A stretch of DNA of 64,000 nucleotides from Manis javanica (GCF_040802235.1 NC_133164.1:89892302-89956301), one strand, 5' to 3'. Shown: positions 10,960-24,115, counted from the first letter of the stretch. Translations and numbers: made by a program. The notes: generated from the letters alone by a model not told the origin.

Positions 10960-13900
10960 ATGGGGCCTGGGGGCTTCTCACCTGACCATTTCCATCACCA
11001 AACAGGAGCCCAGGGTTACTTTAATAGTAGACAGTTGCCCCATCTCCTTCCTCCTAGATACAGGAGCCACTTTCTCAGTCTTGCGAGAATACCGGGGCCC
11101 TACCACGCCTGCCATTACTCCTATAGTCGGGGTAGGAGGTAAACAGATTTTCCCATTAAAACTCCCCCCCGCCCCTTTTATGCACAATCCAAGACAATCC
11201 CATACCTTTCTCCCACTCCTTCCTGGTTATGCCCCAGTGTCCCATCCCTTTACTAGGACGGGACATCCTTTCTCTCCTCCATGTTTCCATAATTATATCC
11301 ACTCTCACAGCCCCCAGTACTCCCTTTCTGATGGCCCTCAAAGCCGACGACCCCCCTCTACCCAATGAAAGCTCCAGTTCTGCCCTCATACACCCTGTAA
11401 ATCCCAAAGTTTGGGACATTACAAGCCCCTCCGTGGCTCTATGTCCTCCTGCCTCTACCAAATTACGTGACCCCTCTCAGTATATCTGTCAGGCCCAATA
11501 CCCCCTAACCACTTCAGCCTTCATAGGCCTCCAACCCATCATTCAAGATCTCTTAAACAAAAATTACCTCAGACCCACTCACTCCCCGTTTAATACCCCC
11601 ATATTAGCTGTTAAAAAAACCAACAGATCTTTCCGCCTTGTCCAAGACCTTCGCCTCATCAACATGGCCGTTGTCCCTATCCATCCCTTAGTTCCAAATC
11701 CATACACCCTTTTATCGCAGATCCCTGCCTCCGCATCCCACTTCTCAGTCCTAGATCTCAAGGATGCATTTTTTTCTATCCCTCTGGACCCCTCTCCCAA
11801 GATTTTTTCACCTTCACCTGGACGGACCCATACACAAGACATTCTGAACAACTCACTTGGACAGTTTTGCCACAAGGCTTCCGAGATAGTCCCCATATTT
11901 TTGGACAGGTCCTAGCTCAGGACCTCAAACAGTTTCATCATGATCACTCCGAGTCCACCTTACTACAATACGTAGACGATCTTCTACTCTGCAGTCCCTC
12001 GTGGGAATAGTCTCAACTTGACACTGCCTCCCTACTTAACCTTCTAGCTTCCAGAGGTTACCGGGCATCCCCCGTCAAAGCTCAAATCTCTTCCCCTCTG
12101 TCACTTACCTCGGATTCCTTCTGTCTCAACAAAGAAAGTCCATTACCTTAGACAGAAAACGACTCCTCTCTGACCTGCCCGTTCCCAAAACCAAGACAGA
12201 AATCCTTTCCTTTCTAGGCCTGGCTGGGTATTTTAGAGCGTGGATCCCTAACTTCTTCCTGTTGGCAAGACCCCTATACGACCTCAGCAAGGGCACCCCT
12301 GAAGAACCATTATCATCCTCACCCCGACACTCCTTCATTAAGCTCCGTCAAGCCCTTGTGGAAGCCCCAGCTCTCCATCTTCCTGATTTGTCGAAGCCCT
12401 TCTCATTATACATTCATGAGAGGTCCAGTCAAGCTCTAGGAGTCCTAGGCCAATATTATGGCCCATCCTTTGCCCTAGTAGCTTACCTTTCCAAGCAATT
12501 AGACCCCACAGTTCGGGGATGGGCCCCCTGCCTACAGGCATTAGCTGCTGGGCAGCTCTTGCAGAAAGAAGCTCATAAACTAACATTCGGGGTGCCCCTT
12601 ACCATTCTGTCCCCACATCACCTAAAAGATCTCTTAACCTACATAAGTTTACAGACTCTCCCTCCCTCCAGACTCCTGACCTTACTGTCCTCTTTCCTCC
12701 AAAATCCAGACATTTCTTTCCTCCCCTGCCAGCCCCTGAATCCGGCCACTCTTCTTCCTCTACCCTACTCTCCTCATACTCCCTCACATGATTGCCTAGA
12801 AGCCCTTCACAACTTCCTTCTGTGCCTCTCCACGATCTCCGAAGGAGCCCTCTCACACTCCGACCTCATCTGGTTTACTGATGGGTCCTCCTTTAAACAT
12901 GAGGGCACCCACTATGCAGGATACGCAGTAGTCTCCCTCGAAGACATCACTGAGGCACAAGCCCTACCCCCCCGGTACAACCAATCAACAGGCCGAACTC
13001 ATTGCAGCCACCAGAGCTTGCACTCTGGCCTGGGACACGTCTCTCACACTGTACACTGACTCCAAATACGTATTCCACATTCTCTTGTCTCACGCGGCAG
13101 TATGGAAAGAACGAGGCCTCCTCACCACAAAAGGAAATTTCATCACTAATTCAGCCTTAATTACTAAACTTCTAGAGGCTTCACAACTCCCACACGGACT
13201 AGGCATAGTCCACTGCAAATCACATCAAAAGGATGACTCCCCCATTGCAAGAGGTAACACCAAAGCCAACAGAGTAGCCTGGTCAGTTGCCCTATCAGAA
13301 GACACACCAGACAGCAGTCTGTCTCTCCTTGAGGTTTTAGCCTTATCACAAGACACCCTCTGTTCCCAGGACAAAGAATCTCTCTTCCGCTTCTTACACG
13401 ATCTGTTCCATCCCAGCCCCCAATCCTTGATCCATTTTTTACAATCCCTTTTTTCTCTCTCTCCTGAAGACAAAACCCTACTTAACCAAATCACCCACAG
13501 GTGCACCATCTGCCAAAGCACTGACCCTAATACCCCCCTCAAGGCCCGACCCTTCCTGGCTCATCAAGCAAGGGGTAATGTCCCTCCGCAGATTGGCAAA
13601 TGGACTTCACTAACATGCCCCCTGTACGGCGTACCAGATACCTACTCGTGTTAGTAGATACATTTTCAGGATGGGTCGAAGCTTTCCCCACCACTAACAA
13701 ACGAGCGTCCGCAGTTGCCTCTATCCTCCTCACCCAGATCTTTCCTAGGTTCGGGATGCCCACTTCCCTCCAATCAGATAACAGCCCTGAGTTCACTGCC
13801 CAAATTATCCAGAACCTCTCCAAGTCGCTCTCGCCCCCCTGGCATTTACATTGTCCTTATCAACCACAGGCTTCCGGAAAAGTAGAAACAACCAATAGGA

Positions 13901-14523
13901 CTCTAAAGGACATCCTGACCAAACTATCTCTAGAACTACACCTTGACTGGGTTCGCTTACTTCCCTTAGCTCTACTCTGCATTTGGGCCCTCCCAAAGAA
14001 ACCTTCCTTCTTGTCGCCCTTTGAGATCATGTACGGCTGCCCGATTCTACCCCCAGGGCTCCCTTCCCACAAAGGACCAATTCCTCACAATATGGCCCTT
14101 CCGCGACTCTCTCTCCTCCACACTGAATTGTGGAAATATCAGGATTGGCTCCTTCCTGATCCATCTGCCTCCCAAAATCCTCCTGTCTTACAGCTCAGCC
14201 AACTAGTGTTTTATAAGCCGCCAGAGGATCGGCCCTCTCTCACCCCGAAATGGGAAGGTCCACACCCAGTTATTCTCTGCACCCCCTTGGCCGCCAAGCT
14301 CTTACTGCCTGATAACTCTGTCACCCCTTAGATTCATATCTCCAGGTTGAAACCAAATACCCAGGACCCACCTTCTCTGGACACCCAAGACCCATCAGTC
14401 ACAATCCAGAGTCCTTCGGATACAGCCCAAGACGCTGTCTACTCTACCACACCTCATCCCTCTGATCCCTTGAAACTCCGCATCTCCTGTTCACCCCCTT
14501 TGCCATCCATACCCGAACCATGA
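10960..14523 (+). pseudogene. ERV pro-pol, broken (PR-RT-RNase H-IN)
   Basis: Domains in order: protease active site DTG at 11057-11065 (LLDTGATFSVL context) and a downstream GRDIL; reverse transcriptase with a VQDLRLIN block, LDLKDAFFSIPL, and catalytic YVDD at 11969-11980; RNase H with the WFTDGSS aspartate at 12880-12882; integrase with the CTIC of its zinc site at 13502-13513 and a DD35E triad (D at 13603, D at 13777, E at 13885, 35 residues between the last two). Frame changes occur near 11150-11229, 11790-11830, 12010-12100, 13000-13060 and 13560-13600, with TAG stops at 12008-12010 and 14329-14331. Beyond the last stop the frame continues through a typical integrase tail (HISRLKP) to TGA at 14521-14523, overlapping the env ATG as ATGA. 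Confidence 0.9.
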
Positions 14524-16199
14524 CTTTTTCCTCCTTTACTGCTCTCTCGCTTTTTTTCCTCATTCCTATTGTCTTCCCTGCCACCCCAGCCTCCTTTGTA
14601 TGGCGATTCAAAGTCAGACAGACTTACACACAGCATCAAACAAAAGTTACTGCCCTCATTGCCACATCAGACTGCCCTCTGAAAGGCTGCTCTGAGCCTT
14701 TATACCTCCACTTTCCTCCCTCCACCGAAGTGTTCACTAGCAGCTACCTTTATTCTCCCTACCTCTGCTTCCTCTATGACCAAAAACAAGCCTATTGCAG
14801 GCGATGGCCAGACACCTACGGGGGATGTCCCTACTGGTCTTGTGCCATTCACTACATGGGTAACTCCCAGTACCCACAGTATTACTCCTCCAACCGTTTC
14901 ATTAAATATACCAACAGCTCATTCTCCTTATCAATCCCAGATCCCTGGGACTCTCAATGGGCCGCTGGGGTCACAGCCTCAGTTTACTATGGGGGGTCCT
15001 CGACCCCCCACAGTACCCTTCATATCTCTCGAGAGTATGTTCCCTCTCACTCCCAGATCTCTCAAGTTGCATCAGATATAGGACATTCTGAAAAAGTCAT
15101 TATCCAAACTCTTGACAGCGCCTCTTCATCTTCTTATTCCTCCTACTCTTGATTACAGCGCATTCAAGACACCACCATCTTTCTCAACCACACCCTTAAC
15201 ACCGCCAATTGTTTCTTGTGCGCATCACTACAGCGCCCACTGCTGGCTGCCGTGCCCCTTAATATTTCCAACTACTTCCATGCAGAAGGACAACCCCTCT
15301 GCCCCCTGGCAGACATACCCCTATGGGAACCAGAATACACAGATAATCTCACCATCCACCACTGTGTAGGCCCAACTCCACCCCTCTCCAGTGCACTTCA
15401 CTGCCTCTCTATCTACACCCCTACCTCCGGCTCTAAGACTTTTACGCAACCGGGACACTTCTTTTGGTGTAATGGCAGACTTTTCAACTCACTGCCTCCC
15501 AACTCCAATATACCCTGCATTCACGTCACCCTAATCCCACAGCTTACACTTTACAGCATGGCAGAATTTCTTGAGCTCCAAACTCCGTTGCCCTCGCGCA
15601 CAAAAAGGGCTGCTTTCCTTCCCATCATGGTCTGTATCTCTTTGACCACCTCAGCCATTGGGGCAGGGTTTTCGGGAGGAGCCTTGGGTCACTCTCTATG
15701 GGCAATTAGAGATCTCAACACCAAACTTGAGGGAGCCCTGACATCCACTGCAGATTTCCTACCCTCTCTCCAAAGACAGGTCACTTCGCTAGCTAAGCTC
15801 ACCCTTCAAAACCGGCGGGCCCTAGAACTGCTTACAGCCGAGAAGGGCGGCACCTGCATCTTCCTCCAGGAAGAGTGCTGCTATTACATCAACGAATCTG
15901 GCATTGTAGAAACTGACATTACCAAACTCACCGACCTTGCCTCCAGCCTCCACTCTGCTTCCAATTCCAACCCATTCTCTTCAATACTAACAAACCCCCT
16001 CCTTACCTGGCTCTGGCCCATTGCAGGCCCCATAATAATCATTCTTCTCGCCTGTCTCTTACCCTGTATAATAAAGTTCATCAAATCCCACGTTGGAAAA
16101 ATCTCTAATCAAACTTTCAACCAGCTTTTACTCAGGAACTATCAGCTTCTGGCCACAGAAGATCCCTCACCCTCACGTAACCTCCTCACCACACGCTGA
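14520..16199 (+). pseudogene. ERV env, one in-frame stop
   Basis: Envelope glycoprotein gene. ATG 14520 is followed by a hydrophobic signal-peptide-like stretch. The frame then runs to TGA 16197-16199, interrupted only by TGA at 15150-15152. SU has many cysteines and N-glycosylation sequons and the CFLC exchange motif at 15210-15221. The furin-type site RTKR is at 15597-15608. TM has a fusion-peptide-like hydrophobic start, an LQNRRALELLTAEKGG immunosuppressive-type segment, CX6CC (CIFLQEECC) at 15855-15881, and a membrane anchor near 16015-16085 followed by a cytoplasmic tail. This is the best preserved gene of the provirus: both halves keep all family landmarks. The ATGA overlap with pol is as expected for the family. 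As it stands only a truncated SU of 210 residues could be made from the ATG. Confidence 0.92.
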
Positions 16200-16200
16200 G

Positions 16201-16575
16201 ATGGACCCCTCTCTCCGCTGGAAACTGTTCCTAGAAACAATGGCCGCAGATGCCTGGCTTCTGGCACCCGTATCCTCTTGGCACCATTGGGATCAACAAG
16301 TTCTCGACCTATGGTTACAGGGAACCTTCATTGATTTCCAACCTGAAGAAGTCCACACCTACTCCTCCTTACTGTGGGGAGTCCTATCAACCCTTTCCTC
16401 CCAGTCCTCAAGCCCTCACTCCCTTCTCCACCCCTGTTCAGCAGGAAGCAGTCAGAGAGAAAGCAACGTCCACAACCCCATAGAGGAGAAAGGAGGGAAT
16501 GAAAGGCCCCCACCCGTAAGATGGCGAACTTCCGGCTTCTCTTCCGGGTCCTCGGTTCCTGATGGCGCCACCTGA
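16201..16575 (+). CDS. ORF after env, running into 3' LTR (unrecognised)
   Basis: An ATG lies one base after the env stop codon and opens a 124-residue frame that crosses the polypurine tract and the first 76 bp of the 3' LTR. The N-terminal half is tryptophan- and leucine-rich (MDPSLRWKLFLETM start; WHHWDQQVLDLWLQ); the C-terminal part encoded by PPT and LTR is low-complexity. I recognise no family. It may be an accessory-type frame, a remnant of a longer env tail, or chance in a 300-bp env-LTR interval. No splice signals were established. Confidence 0.25.
   Translation: MDPSLRWKLFLETMAADAWLLAPVSSWHHWDQQVLDLWLQGTFIDFQPEEVHTYSSLLWGVLSTLSSQSSSPHSLLHPCSAGSSQRESNVHNPIEEKGGNERPPPVRWRTSGFSSGSSVPDGAT
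16482..16499 (+). other. Polypurine tract of ERV-F-like provirus
   Basis: Purine run (AGAGGAGAAAGGAGGGAA) immediately 5' of the 3' LTR TG. Confidence 0.85.
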
Positions 16576-16747
16576 AGCCCAATCACCTCTCTCCCCCCTC
16601 CCAATCCCAGCACCTAGCCAATAGCCACCAGCCCCGTAGAAGTAACACCACAATCACCCCATGCCCCTTCCTATATAACCCAGCACCTTTCCCTAAAAAA
16701 GCGGAATTCTCCAGTGAATTGCTGCTGTGTGTCGCTCCTTCCTTTCA
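16500..16747 (+). repeat. 3' LTR of ERV-F-like provirus
   Basis: A 248-bp LTR beginning TGAAAGGCCC and ending TTTCA, about 94% identical to the 5' LTR by hand count. TATA box at 16672-16678 is kept, but the AATAAA of the 5' LTR reads AAAAAA here (16695-16700), removing the normal polyadenylation signal. Target duplication CATAC follows. Confidence 0.93.
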
Positions 16748-16752
16748 CATAC
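16748..16752. repeat. Proviral target-site duplication, 3' copy
   Basis: CATAC, identical to 9640-9644. Confidence 0.85.
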
Positions 16753-18389
16753 CACTCTTCCCCTCCCTGTTATGGGGTGCTGGGCCAATGCACCGGACCT
16801 TGCCCCAGTCATTCACCAGTTACATTTCACTAGGTCTGTGTAACCGACTGTGCTGGGTTCTTGGGACAGAACTAGCCTCACAAAGGTTGCTGTTTTGCTC
16901 ACCCTCCCCCAAGCTTCAGCTACAGGGCCTCAGGCACAACATGTTCATAATGTCCGTGGTGCCACCAATTCCTAGCCTTTTTTTTCTCTTCTGGAGCCAG
17001 TGGCTTCCCTCCCTTGTGGACTAGATTATTTCAGGGATTTGGGGTGGATGGTTCCACAGATCCAAAGTTCAGGCAGCTTGTAAGCACTGGGCATGTTGTC
17101 AGGTCCTGTTACCACAGGCAATGTGGAGCCAGAGGCCCCTCTCTGGCCACTGACTCCAAACTCAGCAGGTGACCTGTGCTCCCCCAGCTGGGGAAGGGAG
17201 CCCAAGCACAGTGCTCTATGCCCCTATGACTCAGACGAGAAAAAAAAGTCTAGGAATTGGTGGCACCACAGGCATTGTGAACATGTTGTGCCTCGTGTGA
17301 GCCACATGGCCAGTAACACACATGCACACACACATACATTTATTCAAGAACCCCTGGGCACCCTGTCACTGAGAATCTAGCCCTCAGTGCTGGCTTATTG
17401 GAACCTAACAACTCTCAACATCCATTCTCATGATTAACACCATTCAGACCCCAGGAAAATGCTACTCATCTCTTGCTCAATGTCCTATAAACCAACGTTA
17501 CAGTCTCTGAACACCATGAAGGTCTGTGGCATTTTCAGAAGAGAAATACTTCTCAGGTCACATGAACGCTATGATTGCTGCATTATAAAGTACTGGGAAT
17601 CATCATTTTCTTGCTTCTTTTGGTGTCCCAATTTATGGCCCCAGATGTACTCAAGAATTAGCATGGTTTTGTAAGTTACACATGACAGCTAAGGAATGAC
17701 AAATTCATGTTACTCTTAAATTTGTAGATATGAATGTTGGAAATAGTGTATGGATTTAGAGGTTCTTGTAAGGCATGATACAAATCACAACATAAGTGAT
17801 GACTTATATGATGAAATCAAATTATTTTGTAATATTTTCTGTTATAATTTATTATATTGACCCCATTATAATGATGGACATGATATTTAAAATGCATGGG
17901 TTATCTTTAAACCTGAATATCGCTTTAATTTTTGAAAACGATTTCAGTTGTAAATGCTTCACCTGAGTAATTCAATTTCTCCAAATTAAAATTACTAAAC
18001 TACACTCTGAGAACTAGTGACCTAAGCAAGGTGGTCTAATTTGGCATTAACAACATAATTTTGGTTGTAACCACATATTCAGTGTTTTTGCTAAAATACA
18101 AGGTGAGAAAAATTAATTTATAGAAAAACATAAAAATGATTTAGGAATTTTGTCTCCGTATTATTACCCATCCAGGCATCACCAGCCCATCATCAGAACA
18201 GTTAGACATGTAAAAATGACTAAATTGTCATTCTTGACATTTTGCTGATATCGGTCACATAATAAACCATAGCTTTAAACTTATTTTTCCCCTTCGTTGG
18301 CTATAAAACTGTAATTGTTGTCAGGTTGAGAACAGGATACACTTTACATCTTAATTGGTAATCTTTGTATGCCAACATGGGCCTCCTTG
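16753..18389. other. 5' flank of TTC39C, nothing recognised
   Basis: No gene. 17690-18350 is strongly AT-rich, then composition switches abruptly to GC-rich near 18390 where the CpG island starts. Confidence 0.6.
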
Positions 18390-19133
18390 TGCTCTCTTGC
18401 CCCAGCGCGCAAACGTCCCTAGCGGCCGGGAGTGTTCCTACGTGGAGCCAGTTCCTCAACGCCGGGCTCAGGACAGGGGTCCCGCAGGTCCCCGAGGATC
18501 CTGCCCCCGCCGCCCATCTCCTCGGGGATTGGCTGCCTCGGCTGGTGGGAGGCCCCAGATGCGGATGAAGTTGGGGGTCCCGGGCGCTGGCTGCTGGGGG
18601 TCTCAGGCCCTCGTGGCGGCTGAGGCGCCGCGCGCGAGGTGCGCAGGGGGTCCCCAGTCGCGCGCTCTCGCTGCGACCCCGGCGGAGATCCCCGGCCCTT
18701 TTACACCCCGCTTGCCCTCTCGCGCCCCGCCTGCCGCGGCGCTCCCCGGCTTCCTCGCGACACCCGGGTCCCGCGTTTTGCAGGAGTGGAGGTCAAGGCC
18801 CGGGCCTGGGAGCCTCGTGTGTCCGAGCAGGCTCGGCGCGCTGGCGCCCGGGGCTGCTGGGGGGCGCGGGGTGGGGTCCCGGGCCGGGGTCGGGCCGCGG
18901 GGCTGCTCGGGCCTCAGCTCTGCGAGGCTACAGACACCCGGAAACGGATTCCGCCGCCGAGTCCGCGCCGACCGGGCGCCTCGGAGGGGGCGAGCGGGCG
19001 GGCGCCTGCTGAGTAATCCCCGCGGGAGGGAGGCGGCAGCCCGGGCGCCCACGTCCCCGCCGCGCTGTAGCCCGGCCGCGGCTCCCCCGCCGCGCCCCGC
19101 CCTCGCCCGCCGCGCGCCACTCGGGGCAGGTAG

Positions 19134-19375
<242 letters not shown>

Positions 19376-21579
19376 CGCGCGCCCTGCTCCCCGCCCCGGC
19401 CACGCGCACCTCGCGTTCAGCTCGCGCGCTTTCTTCTGCGGCTGGAGCCCCCTCCCCTCCCGTGGGTCATTAATTCCTCGACCCCCTTGTCACCACCCTC
19501 GGCCTGAGGTGCAGCCGGCGCCTCAGCGCCTTGGCCAGATCGCTCCTTTCCGCCCCCCACCCTCCGCGGGAACCGCCGCGCGTCCTCCCCGCGCTCCCGC
19601 GGCCTCCCCTCACTTTCTCCCCGGCCTGGCCCTGCGAGAGGGGCGCTCAGTGCTTGCTCGCCGCCGGCCCTCGGGTTGCCTTGCCGCCGCCGGGTCCGGA
19701 GTCCATTGGCTTTGGGACCCGGGGCCGGATGCGCTGTGAGGCAGCTGCGAGCTCAGACTTGGGGTGTTGGGACTGCAGTTCTCTTGCTGCCGGAGCAGCC
19801 TTTGTGACACGGAGCACAGCAGCTGCATCGTGCTTTATTCTTGCGCCTTGCATTACTTTTCGTCATTGTACGATGCTTTTATTGTGTGAAAACAGGAAAT
19901 GCCTGGTTGCCTTGCGGTGCAGGAATTAGAAAGGAAACTCAACCAAAGACTGCTCGCTCACCTCTCCCTGCCTGGCTTCTAAGACTCAGTTCTCAAAATG
20001 AGTCCTAATGCCCGTCAAGTGAGCGTATTTATTATGGGTTTCTCTAACTTGAAGAAGAAAATGGGGCGATTTCAAATATATGTAAGAGTGGAAGGAAGAA
20101 CACGTGTGTCGAGTTAATTATTCATCTTTTAAAAAATGAAGTGAAGGCGCTGCAACTTGGTAGCTTTCTCGTGGCTAGGGGAGGAGCGTTCCGTTTCACT
20201 GGGGACCTGAAGCATCTGCTTTCTGCTTCAGGAAGCAAGTGTGTGATTTGCCCTTTGAGCATTTACAAGATTCAGAGATGTTGATTAGCAGCGCTTCCCT
20301 GTAGATGTTTAAGGGCCATATGCTTAAGACTTGTTTAGACCTTGTGGTTTGGTAGTAATGAGAGGACCGATGTGCATCTGCGATTGGGAGCCACAGTCCG
20401 TAAAATGAGAGCGTGAAGTTTTCAGACCTCAGAGAATGGTGGTTTCTGTTGAATGAACGTCATTTCTTAAATGGCAAAGCAGTATCTCACAACTGTAAAC
20501 TTTTCTCTACAGACATTTTACCGTTAAATCAGTTTTTAAAAAAAATCTGGAAATGAAAACTTCTTAGCTTTACTCAGAACATTTTATTTTTAAATCATAC
20601 AAGTCTGATTTCAAGCCAGAGTTTCATCAGAGGCCATTCATGGAGGATAGATTTAAAAGATTTGCATGTCCTGCAATCTCTCTGGTGTAGTCTTCTTTAT
20701 TAGCTCTCTTGAGAATGTATTTCTTGGAGAACAACAACAAAATGTCTGATTGTTTCATATACTGGTTTGTGTTGTATGAGAGAGGGGTGGAGAAAAACCT
20801 TAGAGTCAAGTTTACTCTAATTGTGGATCAAGATATGGTGCTGGCATATTTCAATACTAATTGCTTTGAAATATTGTTACTTATTCTAGTGATCTCTTTT
20901 TTCTAAACTGCTTTAGTGTACTTAAATACTACCTTGTGATTCCTAATATATTTAAAGCATGACATAACAGTATTTTTGCCTTATCTAGACAATTGTATGC
21001 AGCGTTAATAATGAGTTCTTTGCGGGTGGTGTATTGTGGGAGAGGGACAGGGGAGGTCTCCAGGGAGGATTTACATTGTAGGTAGGCACTGTCTGCTTGT
21101 ATTTTGAAAGGGGAACTGAAGATTAAAAAGAAAACAAAATATTGTATCTATTCCCTGCCAAGCACAGTGTCTTTCAATCCCTTACATTCTCATTATTTCA
21201 GTGACAACAAAAGGAAGAGGTGTATTTTATCGTGACAGTTTTATAATGGGAGAGGATCGAGTCTTAGGGTTTAGCATGGACCAGGACACAAGCCCTGGGG
21301 TTGTAAAATCAAGGACTCTTTTCATGATACCACTCAGCCTGTCTTACTCATTTCTCAGTTGCCCTGTGACCTTATTTTCCAGCAGCTTAAAAAGACTTTG
21401 CCAGGGGTGGGCAGTGGGAGCAGTATCCTGTCAGCGTTCCCTCGCTCCATCCGACTTGCTGGTTACCTGGGAACCAGGGCATGCTGCCCATCTCCCCAGC
21501 AGTGCTGCTGGTCCGTGTTTGGGAAAGCCCAGGGAGCAGTGTGGTCGGGGACCAGAGCCCCAAACCAGGGCTGCTGTCC

Positions 21580-21745
21580 TAGTTTTGCCACTTTTGTAGC
21601 TGCTGACTTTGGTTTCCCAGAATTGGCTTCCTTGCCTGTAAAATGGGAGTAGCCCACTTCCTGGTGTGGTTAGAATTAAAAGAAGTGATCCATGGCGGCG
21701 GGCACGATATAAGCTCTTCGTGAACGCCAGCTAGCTCTGCACTTG
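21580..21745 (+). repeat. MIR SINE
   Basis: Sense MIR: 'tagttttgccactt', then 'cctgtaaaatgggagtag' and 'gtggttagaattaaa' landmarks in order. Confidence 0.75.
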
Positions 21746-22599
21746 ATGCCTGTATTTCCCCATATTGTGCCTTCCTTCCTGGTGGTATTATTTGAGTACA
21801 AGAAAAATCATCCCGTACACAGGTAGTGTTCATATCTAAAGTTAGCCTCACTTATTGCATTTGAAAGGTTTAGAGCTGGTGGTGTATTGGGACACTTCTC
21901 CTGTTCGCAACTTGAACAGCGTGCAGGGGAGGGAAACTGAGCAGTGGCTTCCTTGTGAGTGTTTGAGGAGTACCTCCAGCTCACTTTTTGGAAAAGGGAG
22001 CAATTTAGTTATCTCTGTTTGATCATGGAAGACTGCTCTTCTAGTAAACCTTCCAGAATCTTATTACAGTTTAACAGTAGAAACGTATTTTGTATCCGAA
22101 ATAACAACATTTTTATTGAAGCACGAAGGTCATTTTCTCTTGCTACATTAGTAGGATGATAAAAGTTTCATCAAAGCTACCTAGCGAGAAACAGTTGCTT
22201 TGTAGAAACAGATACCATTAAGGCCATTCTGGATTAGCGGAAAGTCTGTAGATTGCATAACTCAGATATCACACAAATGGTAATCAGAAATGTATGCGCA
22301 GAAGAGGCTTTCTATTGAGCTCTAAGACATGCCATGGTTGGGATTTCAAAATGTATCTGTCACTTCTACTAAAACAATTGCAATAATGTACCAAGCTGCC
22401 CCATTGTTAGTGCTGAGCCGCCATCATGCACTTGGAGAGAGATGTGTTCCCAGAGGTTCGGACAGATGCCTGCTGCATCGAGGGCTTGCTACTTTGAGCC
22501 TAAGGACATACCTTTGTAACTTCATGATACTGACCACCTGACATCCAGTTCCTGGTGTTGGTCTTAGGGCGCTTCTCAGCTGCCAGTGCTCACTGTCCT

Positions 22600-22682
22600 C
22601 CTACACACACACGCACACACACACAAACGCATGCACACACACACACAAACACATGCACACACACTCTCTCCCTCTCTCTCTG
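22600..22682. repeat. (AC)n then (CT)n simple repeat
   Basis: Interrupted CA repeats (ACACACACACGCACACACACAC and similar) followed by a short CTCTCT run. Confidence 0.9.
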
Positions 22683-23879
22683 AACTGATTTGATACACAC
22701 TCAGACCTTTAGGTCCTCAGGCACATCATAGTCTGTGGTTTTGTGCACAAGACAGGCGCTTGCTTTTTATGTGTCCCGGCGTAGGTAAGATTGACAGTGG
22801 TAGGGAGGCGGGGAGGCAGATCTGTCACCCACTGTGGCCTGTAGGAGTAGAGAGAAGCAGCTTGTAGCCCAGCTTGAAGGACATTTTGTAGGGGAATTGA
22901 TGCCTGAGCATCATGATGGGGCAGAAGTAAGTTGAGGAACATTTGGGAGGGACCAGTGAAGGGGAGTGTGACAGGTGACAAAATGGTGAAACCCCCCTTG
23001 GGGAGGTGGAATGGCCTCTGCAGGAGAGGGATGAGAACTGCCAGCTGGCCAGATCATCAGGCAGCCACAGTTGACGGCTTGTTCTACACTTACTTTCTTC
23101 TCTGGTATACTGGTTGGTTTATATTCCTGCGCATCAGCACTGGTTTGCAGATCACTGCTAAGGGTGTGGCCACCTCACTTTTACCATGACCCTCAGTGTG
23201 GGTCTCACATCCACAATTAACTCTGGGCTTCTTAGTAATGTAAGGACCACGGGGGCTTATGCTCTTCTGTCTTTGGCCGGAAAGATTACTTTGTTTTTAA
23301 ACAGATGACTAGCAGGAGAGGGGCAGCACCCTGAGACAGGAGGAGGCATTTGGCGCTCCTAGCCAAAATGAGCTTTGTAGTTCTGATTTCACAGGCCTAA
23401 CGGTTACTGCCTGCGCCATCCCGCCACAACCTGCCCCCGAGGCCACCGTCTCCATCTTCTGCTTTAACTCTGGGCCTTCTTCGGACCTTGAGCCACCTAC
23501 AGGTCTTAACCCTGGCAACTCTACCACTAATTTCTGGCTATAGATATTGTTTTAGAAGTCATGTTTTGTCATTGTCAACGAACATAAGCATATGGTAGTT
23601 ATAATGGATGTTCACTGGGGATAAATATGCATGAATAAATAAGGAGTTGATCTAGAATTAGTACACTGTTGGTATTATGAACTGTAATGTTTTTCTCTTC
23701 CTTTTAAACCATAAAAGTGGCAGGGGTACATTAAAAATAGAAAAAAATCATTGTAAGTACTATGTATGTACAGATCCTAAACTGGTTAACAGTGTGTGGC
23801 ACATATGACAAAGCCCCATGACATGTGCTTTTATTTGCGAGCATTGGATTACTGAGCTAGTCCTACCACAGAGATGGCT

Positions 23880-24115
23880 AATAAAATTCTGGGATTGCAA
23901 GCATGGCCCATAGGCTGAATTTGACCTGCCATCTGTTCTTGTAAATAAAGTTTTATTGGGACAAAGCCACTCTCTTTTGATACGTATTTTCTGTGGCTGC
24001 TTATACAGTGTAAGGGCAAAAAAGACTAACTCTGACAGATCATGTGGCCTGCAGAACCCAAAATGCTTACTCTCTGGCCCTTCCCAGAAAAAATTTGTGG
24101 ATTCCTGGTACACAG
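23880..24115 (-). repeat. MER1-type hAT-Charlie element
   Basis: Antisense orientation. Recognisable landmarks are 'gtaaataaagttttattggg', 'tctgtggctgctt', 'catgtggcctgcagaaccc' and a right end resembling 'cagaaaaaatttgtgga'. This matches the non-autonomous Charlie-derived element I know as MER1. Confidence 0.75.

Larger units (their letters stand above)
9640..16752 (+). mobile_element. Complete class I ERV provirus (ERV-F/Fc-like, tRNA-Phe primer site)
   Basis: Full LTR-gag-pro-pol-env-LTR provirus of 7.1 kb flanked by the 5-bp target duplication CATAC (9640-9644 and 16748-16752). The primer-binding site matches the tRNA-Phe 3' end at 16 of 18 positions, which is the hallmark of the HERV-F/ERV-Fc group. 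This assignment agrees with gamma-type pol and env motifs and with two-knuckle nucleocapsid remains. I count roughly 14 substitutions or indels between the LTRs (~249 bp), so insertion is old relative to the L1s at the right end of the window. All genes contain disabling changes. It lies about 1.6 kb upstream of the TTC39C CpG island in the same orientation. Confidence 0.92.
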
